A stretch of 64,000 nt of DNA from Paenibacillus wynnii (GTDB lineage: Bacteria; Bacillota; Bacilli; Paenibacillales; Paenibacillaceae), in NCBI RefSeq assembly GCF_000757885.1, contig NZ_JQCR01000003.1, positions 186,001 through 250,000 on the forward strand. Reading direction: 5' to 3'. The notes under the pieces were generated by a model. That model worked only from the letters and a program-made list of their open reading frames with translations. It was not told the origin of the DNA and did no database searches. Of this stretch, positions 27,197 through 35,409 are shown one piece after another (the first letter of the stretch is position 1; each line of letters opens with the position of its first letter). The position numbers and the translations under genes are program-made.

Positions 27197-28123
27197 ATGA
27201 TTGTAACTTTGACGATTAACCCTAGCGTGGATGCGAGCACAAGTATTAAGCAAGTGGTACCCGATCATAAAATGCGTTGTCGTGAAGCCTCCTACAAGCC
27301 GGGCGGCGGCGGGGTAAATGTATCGCGGGCGATCCACAAATTAGGTGGAGAATCGTTAGCCTTATTTACATGCGGGGGATTACACGGGCAGCTGCTGCAG
27401 CAAATGCTTGAACATGAGGGAGTTACTCTCCAATCTATACCTATTGCAGGCCAAACCCGTGAAAATTTGATTGTACTGGAGGAATCTACGAGCCAGCAGT
27501 TTAGGTTTGATATGCCGGGGCCAGTCTTTATCGAAAGTGATTGGGAACGATGCCTTGAACAATTAAAGGCAGTAACCGGTGAACCTACATATATCGTAGC
27601 AAGCGGCAGCCTCCCTCCGGGATGTCCCAAAGACTTCTATGCCCGAGTGGTAGAGGTAGCCAAGAAGTGGAATGCACGTGTGATTGTAGATACATCGGGG
27701 GAGGCGCTGCAGCTAGCTGCGGATGCCGGTGTATATTTATTGAAACCTAATTCACGTGAATTAGAAGAATTAACCGGAAGAGAAATTGCCAATGAGGATG
27801 AAATAAAGGCTGCTGCACTCCAGCTGATTGATGAAGGCCGAACCAAGGTTGTGATCGTTTCTTTAGGAGGCGAGGGTGCCCTGCTGATTACTAAGGAGAG
27901 TACTGAGCATATTCCTGCGCCTGATGTTCCAGTCTTAAGTGTTGTGGGCGCAGGTGACAGCTTGGTAGCTGGAGTGGTGTATAGCTTGGCCCAAGGCCGA
28001 AGCTTACGGCAATCTGTGCAATTTGGAGTTGCGGCCGGAGCTGCTGCAGTTATGAATCCTGAACGGGAATTGTGTGAACGGGAAGATACAGAAAGATTAT
28101 TCAAGAGTATGGACAAGAATTGA
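27197..28123 (+). CDS. PfkB-family hexose-phosphate kinase
   Basis: The 308-residue protein is a ribokinase-fold kinase: TLTINPSVDAS at the start, the substrate loop KPGGGGVNVSRAIHKLGG (34-51) and the C-terminal signature VVGAGDSLVAG, whose Asp is the catalytic base. The opening and the RFDMPGP segment are closer to 6-phosphofructokinase II (PfkB) and tagatose-6-phosphate kinase than to fructose-1-phosphate kinases in fru operons. No PTS or fru genes are adjacent. AAAAAGGAGATG precedes the ATG. Sugar specificity is uncertain. Confidence 0.85.
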   Translation: MIVTLTINPSVDASTSIKQVVPDHKMRCREASYKPGGGGVNVSRAIHKLGGESLALFTCGGLHGQLLQQMLEHEGVTLQSIPIAGQTRENLIVLEESTSQQFRFDMPGPVFIESDWERCLEQLKAVTGEPTYIVASGSLPPGCPKDFYARVVEVAKKWNARVIVDTSGEALQLAADAGVYLLKPNSRELEELTGREIANEDEIKAAALQLIDEGRTKVVIVSLGGEGALLITKESTEHIPAPDVPVLSVVGAGDSLVAGVVYSLAQGRSLRQSVQFGVAAGAAAVMNPERELCEREDTERLFKSMDKN

Positions 28124-28198
28124 CCAATATTCCTTGACGTGAATATTCCTTAAATGGTATATTCAAAACAAGGATATTATATTATCTGGAGGTACAAC

Positions 28199-28693
28199 AT
28201 GACCGAAGCTAATGAATTTGTGTACACACGTGTATTAGACGCACCGCGAGAGCTTGTGTTCAAAGTATGGTCGGAAGTTGAGCATCTGAAAAATTGGTGG
28301 GGACCCGTAGGTTTAGAATTGGGAATTGCCAAGCTGGATTTTCGGCCAGGGGGTATCTTTCACTACAATATGCGTTCACCTGAAGGTGACGTTATGTGGG
28401 GGAGATTTGTCTACCGTGAAATCATAGCTCCAGAGAAAATTGTATTTATCAATTCCTTTTCCAATGAAGAGGGTGATGCTGTTCGAGCGCCATTCAGTGC
28501 GGAGTTTCCGATTGAAATACTAAATACGGTAAGCTTCATCGAAAATGAGGGCAAAACAACGCTCACCCTCCGCGGAGCTCCACTAAATGCAACTGAAGAA
28601 GAGCTTATCTTTTATAGCGGAATGTTCGAGTCTATGGAACAAGGCTTCGGAGGTACCTTTGATCAACTTGCCGAGTATTTGACGAAAGTATAA
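28199..28693 (+). CDS. SRPBCC/AHSA1-family protein
   Basis: Translation begins at ATG 28199 after CTGGAGGTACAAC; the in-frame extension to 28154 is upstream of this site. The 164-residue protein has the START-like AHSA1 pattern: RVLDAPRELVFKVWSEVEHLKNWWGP at the start, FRPGGIFHYNMRSPEG in the middle and the closing helix GMFESMEQGFGGTFDQLAEYL. The fold makes a hydrophobic pocket for a small ligand. It lies 75 bases after the kinase gene and may share its transcript. No specific role can be assigned. Confidence 0.85.
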   Translation: MTEANEFVYTRVLDAPRELVFKVWSEVEHLKNWWGPVGLELGIAKLDFRPGGIFHYNMRSPEGDVMWGRFVYREIIAPEKIVFINSFSNEEGDAVRAPFSAEFPIEILNTVSFIENEGKTTLTLRGAPLNATEEELIFYSGMFESMEQGFGGTFDQLAEYLTKV

Positions 28694-28712
28694 TCACCTT
28701 TTAATTGAAGCT

Positions 28713-28751
28713 AAAGCGCGCTGCCAATCCTCGATTGGCGCGCGTTTTTTT
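28713..28751 (+). terminator. Terminator after the AHSA1 gene
   Basis: GCGCGCTGCCAATC and GATTGGCGCGCG form the stem (one bulge), followed by seven T. The T run overlaps the stop codon of the convergent MarR gene. Confidence 0.85.
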
Positions 28752-29172
28752 AATCCTGCAGCCATTCTTCTTTAAGAAGTGCTTTGATAAGCTCCACATT
28801 TTTTTCTCCAAGCTTACTGATAATCTCTTGCTCAAGTTGTTTTTTTATGATCATCATATTGGTATTAGACTCTAGCCCCTTTGCGGTAAGGGAGATATGT
28901 CTGTCACGGTGATTATCCTTAACGTCTACACTTTTTACATAACCCCGATCTATTAGACCATGAATACTTTTATGTGTGCCCTGCCGGGAAAGGTTAATGA
29001 TTCTACTAACTTCAGAAATAGAAAGTCTCTGATGTACCTCAAGAATGGCTAGAATATGGGTCTCAGTTTTATTCAGATCCTCTGATATGGAGTCAATTAC
29101 TTTTTTACGCAAAGCTAAATGCTTTTCGCTCAGTAAATCTATCAGATTCAAATCTTCTAAATAATGATTCAT
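28750..29172 (-). CDS. MarR-family transcriptional repressor
   Basis: The 140-residue product starts at ATG 29172, eight bases after AGGAGG; an upstream extension to 29205 lacks a ribosome site. A winged helix is clear: ETHILAILEVHQRLSISEVSRIINLSRQGTHKSIHGLIDRGYV, then the wing DVKDNHRDRHISLTAKG. It is transcribed divergently from a DUF2798 gene, and two copies of one palindrome lie in the shared promoter (29235-29255 and 29272-29292), so it very likely represses both genes until an unknown ligand binds. Confidence 0.9.
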   Translation of the reverse strand: MNHYLEDLNLIDLLSEKHLALRKKVIDSISEDLNKTETHILAILEVHQRLSISEVSRIINLSRQGTHKSIHGLIDRGYVKSVDVKDNHRDRHISLTAKGLESNTNMMIIKKQLEQEIISKLGEKNVELIKALLKEEWLQD

Positions 29173-29214
29173 CGGGACCTCCTGAAATCTAGATAAGAAT
29201 AGCATTACATAGTT

Positions 29215-29242
29215 AGTATAAGGCTTTTGGGATTATTGTCAA
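29215..29242 (-). promoter_or_regulatory. Promoter of the MarR gene
   Basis: On the minus strand TTGACA (29242-29237), a 16-base spacer and TATACT (29220-29215). The -35 box lies inside operator 1. Confidence 0.7.
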
Positions 29243-29255
29243 CTTGGTTGACGTA
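29235..29255. promoter_or_regulatory. MarR operator 1
   Basis: The pattern is ATTGT, two bases, AC, three bases, GT, two bases, AC; its core GTCAAC-TTG-GTTGAC is a perfect inverted repeat. It covers the -35 boxes of both divergent promoters. Confidence 0.7.
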
Positions 29256-29276
29256 TTAAAAGAGGGGTGATATTGT
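29248..29276 (+). promoter_or_regulatory. Promoter of the DUF2798 gene
   Basis: TTGACG (29248-29253), a 17-base spacer and TATTGT (29271-29276). Confidence 0.65.
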
Positions 29277-29292
29277 AAACCGAGTGGACAAT
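29272..29292. promoter_or_regulatory. MarR operator 2
   Basis: Same pattern as operator 1: ATTGT, two bases, AC, CGA, GT, two bases, ACAAT, a palindrome with perfect outer arms. It covers the -10 box and start point of the DUF2798 promoter; its centre is 37 bases from operator 1. Confidence 0.7.
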
Positions 29293-29315
29293 ACTTAAAA
29301 CAAGGGAGTATCAAA

Positions 29316-29777
29316 ATGGGGAACAACAAGAAAGAAGCTTTATTATTTACAACGATTATGTGTGCTTTAATGGTGTTGGGGATGAGTATTTACAATATGA
29401 TTTTATTGGAAGGTCTGTCGGGCTCTCTCGTTAAGCATGTTGCTATCGGCTACTTGCCGGCGTTTATAGTTGCACTGGTATTAGATATTTTTATAGTGGG
29501 TAAGATCGCCAAAGGAATTGCTCATAGACTGGTAAAGGGCACGGATCCTATGATTAAAAAAATATTGCTTATATCCTCCTTCATGGTTACTGGTATGGTC
29601 CTCTTCATGTCTTTCTATGGTGCAGTTATCCATGTTGGCTTTACCGCAGCGTTGCCCATAGCATATTTGTCTGCTGTAGGTAAAAACTTTATTTGTGCCT
29701 TGCCTCTTCAACTATTATTAGTAGGGCCTTTAACAAGATATATCTTTATAAAAGTCACACCGGCTGTATCTGCTTAA
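29316..29777 (+). CDS. DUF2798 membrane protein
   Basis: The 153-residue protein has four hydrophobic helices at about residues 10-30, 44-64, 85-105 and 120-143 in two similar halves, as in DUF2798. AAGGGAG precedes the ATG. It is divergent from the MarR gene with shared operators, so it is probably induced by a toxic or signalling small molecule sensed by that repressor. A transport or membrane-protection role is plausible but unproven. Confidence 0.75.
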   Translation: MGNNKKEALLFTTIMCALMVLGMSIYNMILLEGLSGSLVKHVAIGYLPAFIVALVLDIFIVGKIAKGIAHRLVKGTDPMIKKILLISSFMVTGMVLFMSFYGAVIHVGFTAALPIAYLSAVGKNFICALPLQLLLVGPLTRYIFIKVTPAVSA

Positions 29778-29792
29778 AAACAGTTAGGATGC

Positions 29793-29842
29793 AAAAAGGA
29801 TATAGATTCTTTTCTTTAGGGAAAAGATCTATATCCTTTTTG
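29793..29842. terminator. Bidirectional terminator between convergent genes
   Basis: A 20-base arm AAAAAGGATATAGATTCTTT pairs with AAAGATCTATATCCTTTTT, with A and T runs on either side that serve the DUF2798 gene (+) and the PhnB-like gene (-). Confidence 0.85.
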
Positions 29843-29854
29843 TGTATTCAAAAG

Positions 29855-30283
29855 CTACATTGCCGTTTCTCCGTTATCAAGGCTCAATTGCCAGTGAATG
29901 CCGAATTTATCGGTTACCATACCATAACATTTGCTCCAGAAGGTTTCTTGAAGCTCCATACTTACGGTGCCGCCTTCTTTTAGTTTCCCGTAAAGAGATT
30001 TAATTTCATCTATGTTTTTGCTTACAATCGTAAGGCTTATGTTATTTCCGGCTGTAAACGGCATGCCTGGAAAAACATCAGAGAACATTACTGTGCTGCC
30101 CATAATGTTCATATGAGTGTGCATAACTAAATCTTTTGCTTCTTCAGGGAGATTAAATTCGGGGTTAGGCGGGGCCTCTCCAAAGGTCATAATTTTTAAC
30201 TTCTCAGCCTCAAAAACCTCTGCGTAAAATTCCACGGCTTGCCGGCAATTCCCATTGAAATTAAGATATACATCTAAAGCCAT
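29855..30283 (-). CDS. PhnB-like VOC protein
   Basis: The ATG at 30283 follows GAGGAG at suitable spacing; the frame is open to a GTG at 30292 that overlaps the ribosome site. The 142-residue product has the PhnB/3-demethylubiquinone-methyltransferase-like pattern: DVYLNFNGNCRQAVEFYAEVF, HTHMNIMGSTVMFSDV and the closing FWSKCYGMVTDKFGIHWQL. The family adopts the vicinal oxygen chelate fold; no substrate can be given. It is a single gene. Confidence 0.82.
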   Translation of the reverse strand: MALDVYLNFNGNCRQAVEFYAEVFEAEKLKIMTFGEAPPNPEFNLPEEAKDLVMHTHMNIMGSTVMFSDVFPGMPFTAGNNISLTIVSKNIDEIKSLYGKLKEGGTVSMELQETFWSKCYGMVTDKFGIHWQLSLDNGETAM

Positions 30284-30371
30284 TTGCCACACTCCTCAGT
30301 CTATTCATTTATAAATCACCCCAGGAATGATTTACATTAAAATTGTAACATTTAACCACACAAAATGGGAA

Positions 30372-30974
30372 TCAAACGATTGGCTTGGCCGAAAAAAAGA
30401 CTTCATTATAGAGGAAACATTTTGTAAACTTTTTCAATACCTGACATTTATATTTTCCAGCATGAAATAAGTCTAAATAGCCGTCTTCATTTCGAATATA
30501 TTCACCATCATCGTACCAATTCATAAAGCGGTTATTTAGGGGTTTACGTTCACAAAGATAGGGTTCCAATACAATGATTTCCCCACCGGGTTTTAATATC
30601 CGTTCAAATTCCAACAAATAATCCTTGATTTGCTCATCGTGTATATGGTGAAGAACCGCTATAACGAAAATATAGTCGAAGGAGTGATCTTGAGCTGGAA
30701 TAGTTTTTTCATCAAAATGCATAAAGTGATGGTTGGGATAAATTCGCTTGGCCAGGTTAACCCGTTCTCTATCCGGCTCGATTCCAAGATAAATATCGGG
30801 CCTGCAAATAGAACAATTTGCACCGGTCCCGGATCCAAAATCAAGAATATCCTTATTCTCTAAGTGAAACCCGTTCTGAATATGCTCATGGATATATTTT
30901 TTGGTGAACCATTGTGGACGAACAAACCAATGGTACATTCGCGGAGAAAGAGGCATAGTGTTCGTATTCACCAC
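30372..30974 (-). CDS. Class I SAM-dependent methyltransferase
   Basis: The 200-residue protein has the SAM-binding motif ILDFGSGTGANC (about 43-54), an acidic residue after the second strand (LGIEPD), the post-motif segment FDYIFVIAVLHHIHDE and the strand after it (LKPGGEIIVLEP). These are the Methyltransf_11/25 features. The start is uncertain: a GTG at 30974 or an ATG at 30956; neither has a strong ribosome site. The acceptor molecule is unknown and no pathway genes adjoin it. Confidence 0.8.
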   Translation of the reverse strand: MVNTNTMPLSPRMYHWFVRPQWFTKKYIHEHIQNGFHLENKDILDFGSGTGANCSICRPDIYLGIEPDRERVNLAKRIYPNHHFMHFDEKTIPAQDHSFDYIFVIAVLHHIHDEQIKDYLLEFERILKPGGEIIVLEPYLCERKPLNNRFMNWYDDGEYIRNEDGYLDLFHAGKYKCQVLKKFTKCFLYNEVFFSAKPIV

Positions 30975-31066
30975 CGTTTCTATTAAGTAACGAAGACTAG
31001 TGTGACTTAAACTGTCTACAAATATTCATCAAATGACTCAATGCCTCAATGTAGTTCATTCATTTA

Positions 31067-31121
31067 TTGACAGGATGCAAGTTCAGGCGTATTCTGTGAA
31101 TAAAAAATAAAAATATTCACA
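31067..31121 (+). promoter_or_regulatory. Promoter and TetR operator of the exporter operon
   Basis: Promoter: -35 TTGACA (31067-31072), a 17-base spacer and -10 TATTCT (31090-31095). Operator: TGTGAATA (31095-31102), 11 bases, TATTCACA (31114-31121), perfect 8-bp arms. The operator starts at the last base of the -10 box and covers the start point, so the TetR protein should shut off its own operon. Confidence 0.75.
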
Positions 31122-31146
31122 AACTCACAAAAGAGAGTTGATTCCC

Positions 31147-31749
31147 TTGCCCAAGAAATTTACAGACCAAGAACGAACTTGGATTCATGAAAAATTATTA
31201 ATAGAAGGCCGCCGCTGCTTTGAAGCTCGAGGTCTAAAAAAGACAAGTGTAGAAGACCTTACAAAGACGGCTGGCATCTCTCAGGGATCGTTTTATCTAT
31301 TTTTCGGTTCGAAGGAGGAGTTGTTTTTTGAAATATTACAAGAGGATGAAAAGCGAATTCGAGACACCATGCTCGAGTCGTTTAAACCAGGAGATGCCAT
31401 CACTAAGGATGGGATTAAGCAATTTTTGCTGCAAGCTTTTCAATTGATGGATGACAGTCCTCTGCTGCGTCAAATGACCGTTCGTGGTGAGATGGAGCAG
31501 CTTATCCGAAAACTACCTCAAGAGATTCAGGAGAAGAATTTTGTGGAAGACAAGGATTCTTTAATGCCTGTTATTGAAACCTGGCAGGCTCAGGGAATCC
31601 TGAGCGGAGTATCTCCGGATCTAATCGTAAGTTTAATACGTGCCCTCGTCCTGTTGACGCTGCACAAGGAAGAAATAGGGGGGAAGCTGTTTCCAGCTAC
31701 CTTGGAACTTCTGATTGATCTCTTAGCTGAAGGAATGGTATCAAGATAA
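31147..31749 (+). CDS. TetR/AcrR-family repressor
   Basis: The start is placed at TTG 31147, nine bases after AAGAGAG; a TTG at 31138 touches that site. The 200-residue protein has the N-terminal TetR helix-turn-helix (EKLLIEGRRCFEARGLKKTSVEDLTKTAGISQGSFYLFFGSKEELFFEIL split over two helices) and a helical ligand domain. It is the first gene of a four-gene operon with an ABC exporter and has a palindromic operator in its own promoter, so it is most likely the drug-responsive repressor of that exporter. Confidence 0.9.
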   Translation: MPKKFTDQERTWIHEKLLIEGRRCFEARGLKKTSVEDLTKTAGISQGSFYLFFGSKEELFFEILQEDEKRIRDTMLESFKPGDAITKDGIKQFLLQAFQLMDDSPLLRQMTVRGEMEQLIRKLPQEIQEKNFVEDKDSLMPVIETWQAQGILSGVSPDLIVSLIRALVLLTLHKEEIGGKLFPATLELLIDLLAEGMVSR

Positions 31750-31772
31750 CCGGGCTGAAAGGAATGGGTCTC

Positions 31773-32627
31773 ATGATCGAAGTCAAAGATCTTCAATTTT
31801 CGTATCCGAATCAAAAGGAGCGTACACTCCACGGGCTTAACTTTGCAATCCCGAAGGGAGAAGTATTTGGTTTTCTCGGCCCCTCAGGAGCAGGTAAAAG
31901 CACCACTCAAAAAATATTGATCGGCGTGCTGAAGGCTTATCTGGGCAGTGTAAAGGTGATGGGGAAGGAAATACGTGAGACTGGACCGGACTACTTTGAA
32001 CGAATAGGAGTAGCCTTCGAATTCCCGAATTTCTATACGAAATTCACAGCTCTGGAGAACTTAAAGCTGTTCCAGTCTCTGTATTCAGGCCCAACGGCGG
32101 AGCCGATGCATTTACTCCAGCAGGTTGACCTGACTGATGCTGCCCATATGAGGGTTTCCAATTTGTCCAAGGGAATGAAGATGCGGTTGAATTTTTGCAG
32201 GGCCTTATTGAATCATCCGGATATTCTTTTTCTGGATGAACCTACCTCCGGGCTGGACCCAGTCAATGCAAAGCGAATGAAGGATCTGATTCTGGAAAAG
32301 AAAGCGGCCGGCACAACGGTGCTTATCACCACGCATAATATGCAAGCCGCAGAGGAACTTTGCGATCGGGTTGCGTTCATCGTCGACGGTCAGATTAAGT
32401 TGATTGATTCTCCGCGGGAGCTTAAACTTCGCCAGGGCCAGAAGCGAATCCTTGTTGAGTATCGTCAGCATGGTGAAATAATAACAGCGGAGTTTCCTTT
32501 TGAGGCTATAGGAGAGAATCCAGATTTCCTGCGAATTTTAAGGGAGAATCCCATTGAGACTCTTCATTCTATGGAGGCCGGCTTGGAGCAAATATTCATT
32601 GATATCACCGGGAGGCAGCTCACATGA
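31773..32627 (+). CDS. ABC exporter ATP-binding protein
   Basis: ATG 31773 is nine bases after GAAAGGA; an ATG at 31764 is too close to it. The 284-residue subunit has Walker A GPSGAGKST, the signature loop NLSKGMKMRL, Walker B ILFLDEPTSGLD and the switch histidine in TTHNMQ, plus a 70-residue C-terminal extension. It powers the two membrane subunits that follow, with stop and start codons overlapping by four bases (ATGA). The arrangement resembles fluoroquinolone-export type ABC systems; the true substrate is not known. Confidence 0.92.
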   Translation: MIEVKDLQFSYPNQKERTLHGLNFAIPKGEVFGFLGPSGAGKSTTQKILIGVLKAYLGSVKVMGKEIRETGPDYFERIGVAFEFPNFYTKFTALENLKLFQSLYSGPTAEPMHLLQQVDLTDAAHMRVSNLSKGMKMRLNFCRALLNHPDILFLDEPTSGLDPVNAKRMKDLILEKKAAGTTVLITTHNMQAAEELCDRVAFIVDGQIKLIDSPRELKLRQGQKRILVEYRQHGEIITAEFPFEAIGENPDFLRILRENPIETLHSMEAGLEQIFIDITGRQLT

Positions 32628-33337
32628 GAACATCGGCTGCTTTTGCTCTTGATGTCCGTTTCCAGTGGCGGCACGGGTTTTATGGAATTTATATATTTGT
32701 CTGTGCCTTTTATTGGGTACTGCTTCATTTTGTTCCGGAGGTTTACAAGGAAAAGGTAATGGTTCTGCTAACCTTCAGCGATCCAAGTGCGCTTGGGCTT
32801 ATTTTTGCTGGAGGAATTATTCTGCTTGAAAGAGATCAGGGTATCCATGACCCCTTATTTGTCACCCCTATTCGAACTCGGGAGTACCTGCTGGCAAAGG
32901 CAGCGTCCTTATCTATATTGTCCTTACTAGCGGCTTGGCTGATCCATCTCGTGAGCATGGGTATGCCCTTATCCCCGTTAGGCTTTTCTGCTGGTATTCT
33001 GCTGACCTCAAGTTTTATGACCCTCTTATCCATTGGAGTAGTGGCACGTTGTCAAACGGTTAATAGCTTTATTTTGCTTTCACAGGTTTATGCTCTCCCA
33101 TTCGTGCTTCCTTTGCTCGGATATTTTGATGTATGGGAATCGAAGCTGTTTCTGCTCTTGCCCACAGAAGGAACTTTAAGGCTGTTAAAATCGGCATATT
33201 CTACCCTGACATTACGTGATTATTTGTATTCTATATCGATTTTATCGGTATGGAATTATGCAGTTTATGTCTGGGCTAGACGTTCCTATGAAGAGCATAT
33301 TTTGATGCGGGTAGGCTCGGGAGGTGCAGGTAGATGA
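32624..33337 (+). CDS. ABC-2-type exporter membrane subunit 1
   Basis: The 237-residue protein has six hydrophobic segments and a short amphipathic start, typical of ABC-2 permeases. It contains the RDQGIHDPLFVTPIRTREYLLAKA type of cytoplasmic loop after the second helix pair, which marks this permease group. Start and stop overlap its neighbours by ATGA junctions, so the three proteins are made together and probably form one heteromeric exporter. Confidence 0.85.
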   Translation: MRTSAAFALDVRFQWRHGFYGIYIFVCAFYWVLLHFVPEVYKEKVMVLLTFSDPSALGLIFAGGIILLERDQGIHDPLFVTPIRTREYLLAKAASLSILSLLAAWLIHLVSMGMPLSPLGFSAGILLTSSFMTLLSIGVVARCQTVNSFILLSQVYALPFVLPLLGYFDVWESKLFLLLPTEGTLRLLKSAYSTLTLRDYLYSISILSVWNYAVYVWARRSYEEHILMRVGSGGAGR

Positions 33338-34059
33338 GGAAATACAGAGCCCTGCTTCTGAACGACATACGTCATGCCGGCCTGGATCCTGTTCTTATGG
33401 CAGGAATCTTCGGCCCGCTGGCACTTCTCTTACTCTCTAGATTCGGCTTTTCCATTGCGGAGCATTGGCTGGAAGAGCGTTATTCGTTACAACTGTTTCA
33501 GTACAGAGGGTTTGCCGTGTCCTTCCTGGTCACAGTGATTCCTATGCTTATCGGTATGATGACGGGTCTACTCATGTTGGATGAACGCGATGAGGAAGTT
33601 ATAGCCTACTATGCGGTCACTCCTTTAATGCGACAAGGTTATATGATTTACAGGTTATTTCTCCCTTCTATATTGTGTACTGTGCTTTCATCTTTATATT
33701 TATTATTGTCCGGGATTGCTGAAATTCACCTAGAAAGTCTCTATGCGATTCCGCTGCTGGCTCTAGAAGCACCCTGCTTTGCCTTATTCCTGTCAGCCTT
33801 TGCTGCGAACAAGGTAGAGGGTCTGGCTCTGTCAAAGATAGGAGGCTTGTTTATAGCCGGGTCTGTGATTGTCTATTTTGTCCCGGGCGCCTGGCAGCTC
33901 CTGGGTGTATGGGTTCCGACCTATTGGCCAGCCAAGATTCTTCTCGTAGGGGCGGATGACAAGCATCTTGCAGCATTAGGTTATTTTGCTGTGGGGCTGA
34001 TCCTTCATGTTGCACTTCTAACCATAATGGTAAGAGAATTTATCAAGAGGGTCGACTGA
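33334..34059 (+). CDS. ABC-2-type exporter membrane subunit 2
   Basis: The 241-residue protein also has six hydrophobic segments, with the loop LDERDEEVIAYYAVTPLMRQGYM equivalent to that of subunit 1. It is the last gene of the TetR-ABC operon. No hairpin with a T run is obvious in the 213 bases that follow, which otherwise hold nothing recognisable. Confidence 0.85.
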   Translation: MRKYRALLLNDIRHAGLDPVLMAGIFGPLALLLLSRFGFSIAEHWLEERYSLQLFQYRGFAVSFLVTVIPMLIGMMTGLLMLDERDEEVIAYYAVTPLMRQGYMIYRLFLPSILCTVLSSLYLLLSGIAEIHLESLYAIPLLALEAPCFALFLSAFAANKVEGLALSKIGGLFIAGSVIVYFVPGAWQLLGVWVPTYWPAKILLVGADDKHLAALGYFAVGLILHVALLTIMVREFIKRVD

Positions 34060-34272
34060 ATGTGGTTCTGTTGTATATTCTTTTAATAATTAACCAATTA
34101 TTATTAATAAGCGAATACGTACAGGGTGCTGAAAAACGTTGATGAAGATGACATTTAACATAGTTTTGGCATGCGCTCAGTCACATCGGCAAACAATTAA
34201 CTGTGTTACCTTTATAGCTATTACTCCTTAGAGATTTGAAAATGATCTACAAATAGTGAAAGAGGTGCTTCA

Positions 34273-35238
34273 TTGAAACTTCCAACAATCCAATTCGGGC
34301 ATATTAAATCCCAGGTTCCTGTTATTCAAGGTGGAATGGGTGTAGGCATATCCTTAAGCGGACTAGCTGCCGCTGTAGCCAAGGCAGGCGGGATCGGTAC
34401 CATTTCCGGTACGGGTATCACTACTGATGAACTTAGAATGCATATTCGCAAAACAAGAGAACTCTCCCAAGGGATTGGATATATCGGAGTAAACGTGCTT
34501 TTCGCAATGAAGGATTTCGCTGATAAAATGAAGGCTGCTCTGGAAGAAAAGGTGGACTTTATTATTTCCGGGGCCGGAATTTCCAGAGATATTTATGCTT
34601 GGGGCAAAGAATATAACACACCTGTGGTGTCCATTGTTTCATCCGCTAAATTAGCCAGAATCTCTGAAAGGCTGGGAGCCTCTGCGGTCGTAGTAGAGGG
34701 TTTTGAAGCAGGGGGCCACCTAGGGACAGATAGATCTATGTTCGATATCCTTCCTGAAGTGGTAGAAGCCGTTTCCATTCCGGTGATCGCGGCAGGTGGT
34801 ATTTTAACCGGGGATGATATTGCAAAAGCTCTGCGGATCGGTGCATCCGGTGTTCAAATGGGTACTCGTTTTGTGGCAAGCCATGAATGTGATGCTCCCC
34901 TGTCCTTCAAACAAAAGTATGTAGATGCTCAGCAAGGTGATACCGTATTAATCAAGTCTACGGTGGGACTGGAAGGAAGAGCCATTCGAAATGAATTCAC
35001 AGATCTAATTAGTGATGATGGCAAAGTGAAAATTGCTAAATGTCATGATTGTCTAAAGGTTTGTTCTTATCGCTTCTGCACCATGGAATCTCTTCTAACC
35101 TCACTAAGAGGAGATGTTCAGAACGGGCTGGTATTTGCCGGGTCCAGAGTTCATGAAATTAAAGAAATTTTATCTGTACAGCAGATTATGGATAAATTAA
35201 TGAATGAGTATCAAGGGGCTATGATTACAACGGGATAA
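34273..35238 (+). CDS. Nitronate monooxygenase-like flavin oxidoreductase
   Basis: The TTG start at 34273 follows GAGGTG by five bases. The 321-residue TIM barrel has the FMN-binding features of the nitronate monooxygenase/FabK family: VIQGGMGVGISLSGLAAAVAKAGGIG at the start, the EGFEAGGHLG segment with the catalytic His, and VIAAGGI with MGTRF in the phosphate site. A cysteine cluster, C-X2-C-X3-C-X4-C in the KCHDCLKVCSYRFC segment, is also seen in some clostridial relatives and could hold metal. It is a single gene with a strong terminator. Substrate not known. Confidence 0.85.
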   Translation: MKLPTIQFGHIKSQVPVIQGGMGVGISLSGLAAAVAKAGGIGTISGTGITTDELRMHIRKTRELSQGIGYIGVNVLFAMKDFADKMKAALEEKVDFIISGAGISRDIYAWGKEYNTPVVSIVSSAKLARISERLGASAVVVEGFEAGGHLGTDRSMFDILPEVVEAVSIPVIAAGGILTGDDIAKALRIGASGVQMGTRFVASHECDAPLSFKQKYVDAQQGDTVLIKSTVGLEGRAIRNEFTDLISDDGKVKIAKCHDCLKVCSYRFCTMESLLTSLRGDVQNGLVFAGSRVHEIKEILSVQQIMDKLMNEYQGAMITTG

Positions 35239-35263
35239 AAATCCTCATGATAGCTAACTATCG

Positions 35264-35306
35264 AACACCTACGTTTGGGATTCCCAAGCGTAGGTGTTAT
35301 TTTTTT
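35264..35306 (+). terminator. Terminator after the flavin oxidoreductase gene
   Basis: AACACCTACG pairs with CGTAGGTGTT, with TTGGGA/TCCCAA pairing inside, then ATTTTTTT. Confidence 0.88.
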
Positions 35307-35409
35307 CACAAACCTATTGAAAGAAAGAGTAAATATAAATTATAATTATGCAATGCTTTAACGCTGGAGTGTGAAATTACTTATTAAGAGGAAGGATTTA
35401 TGATTATTT

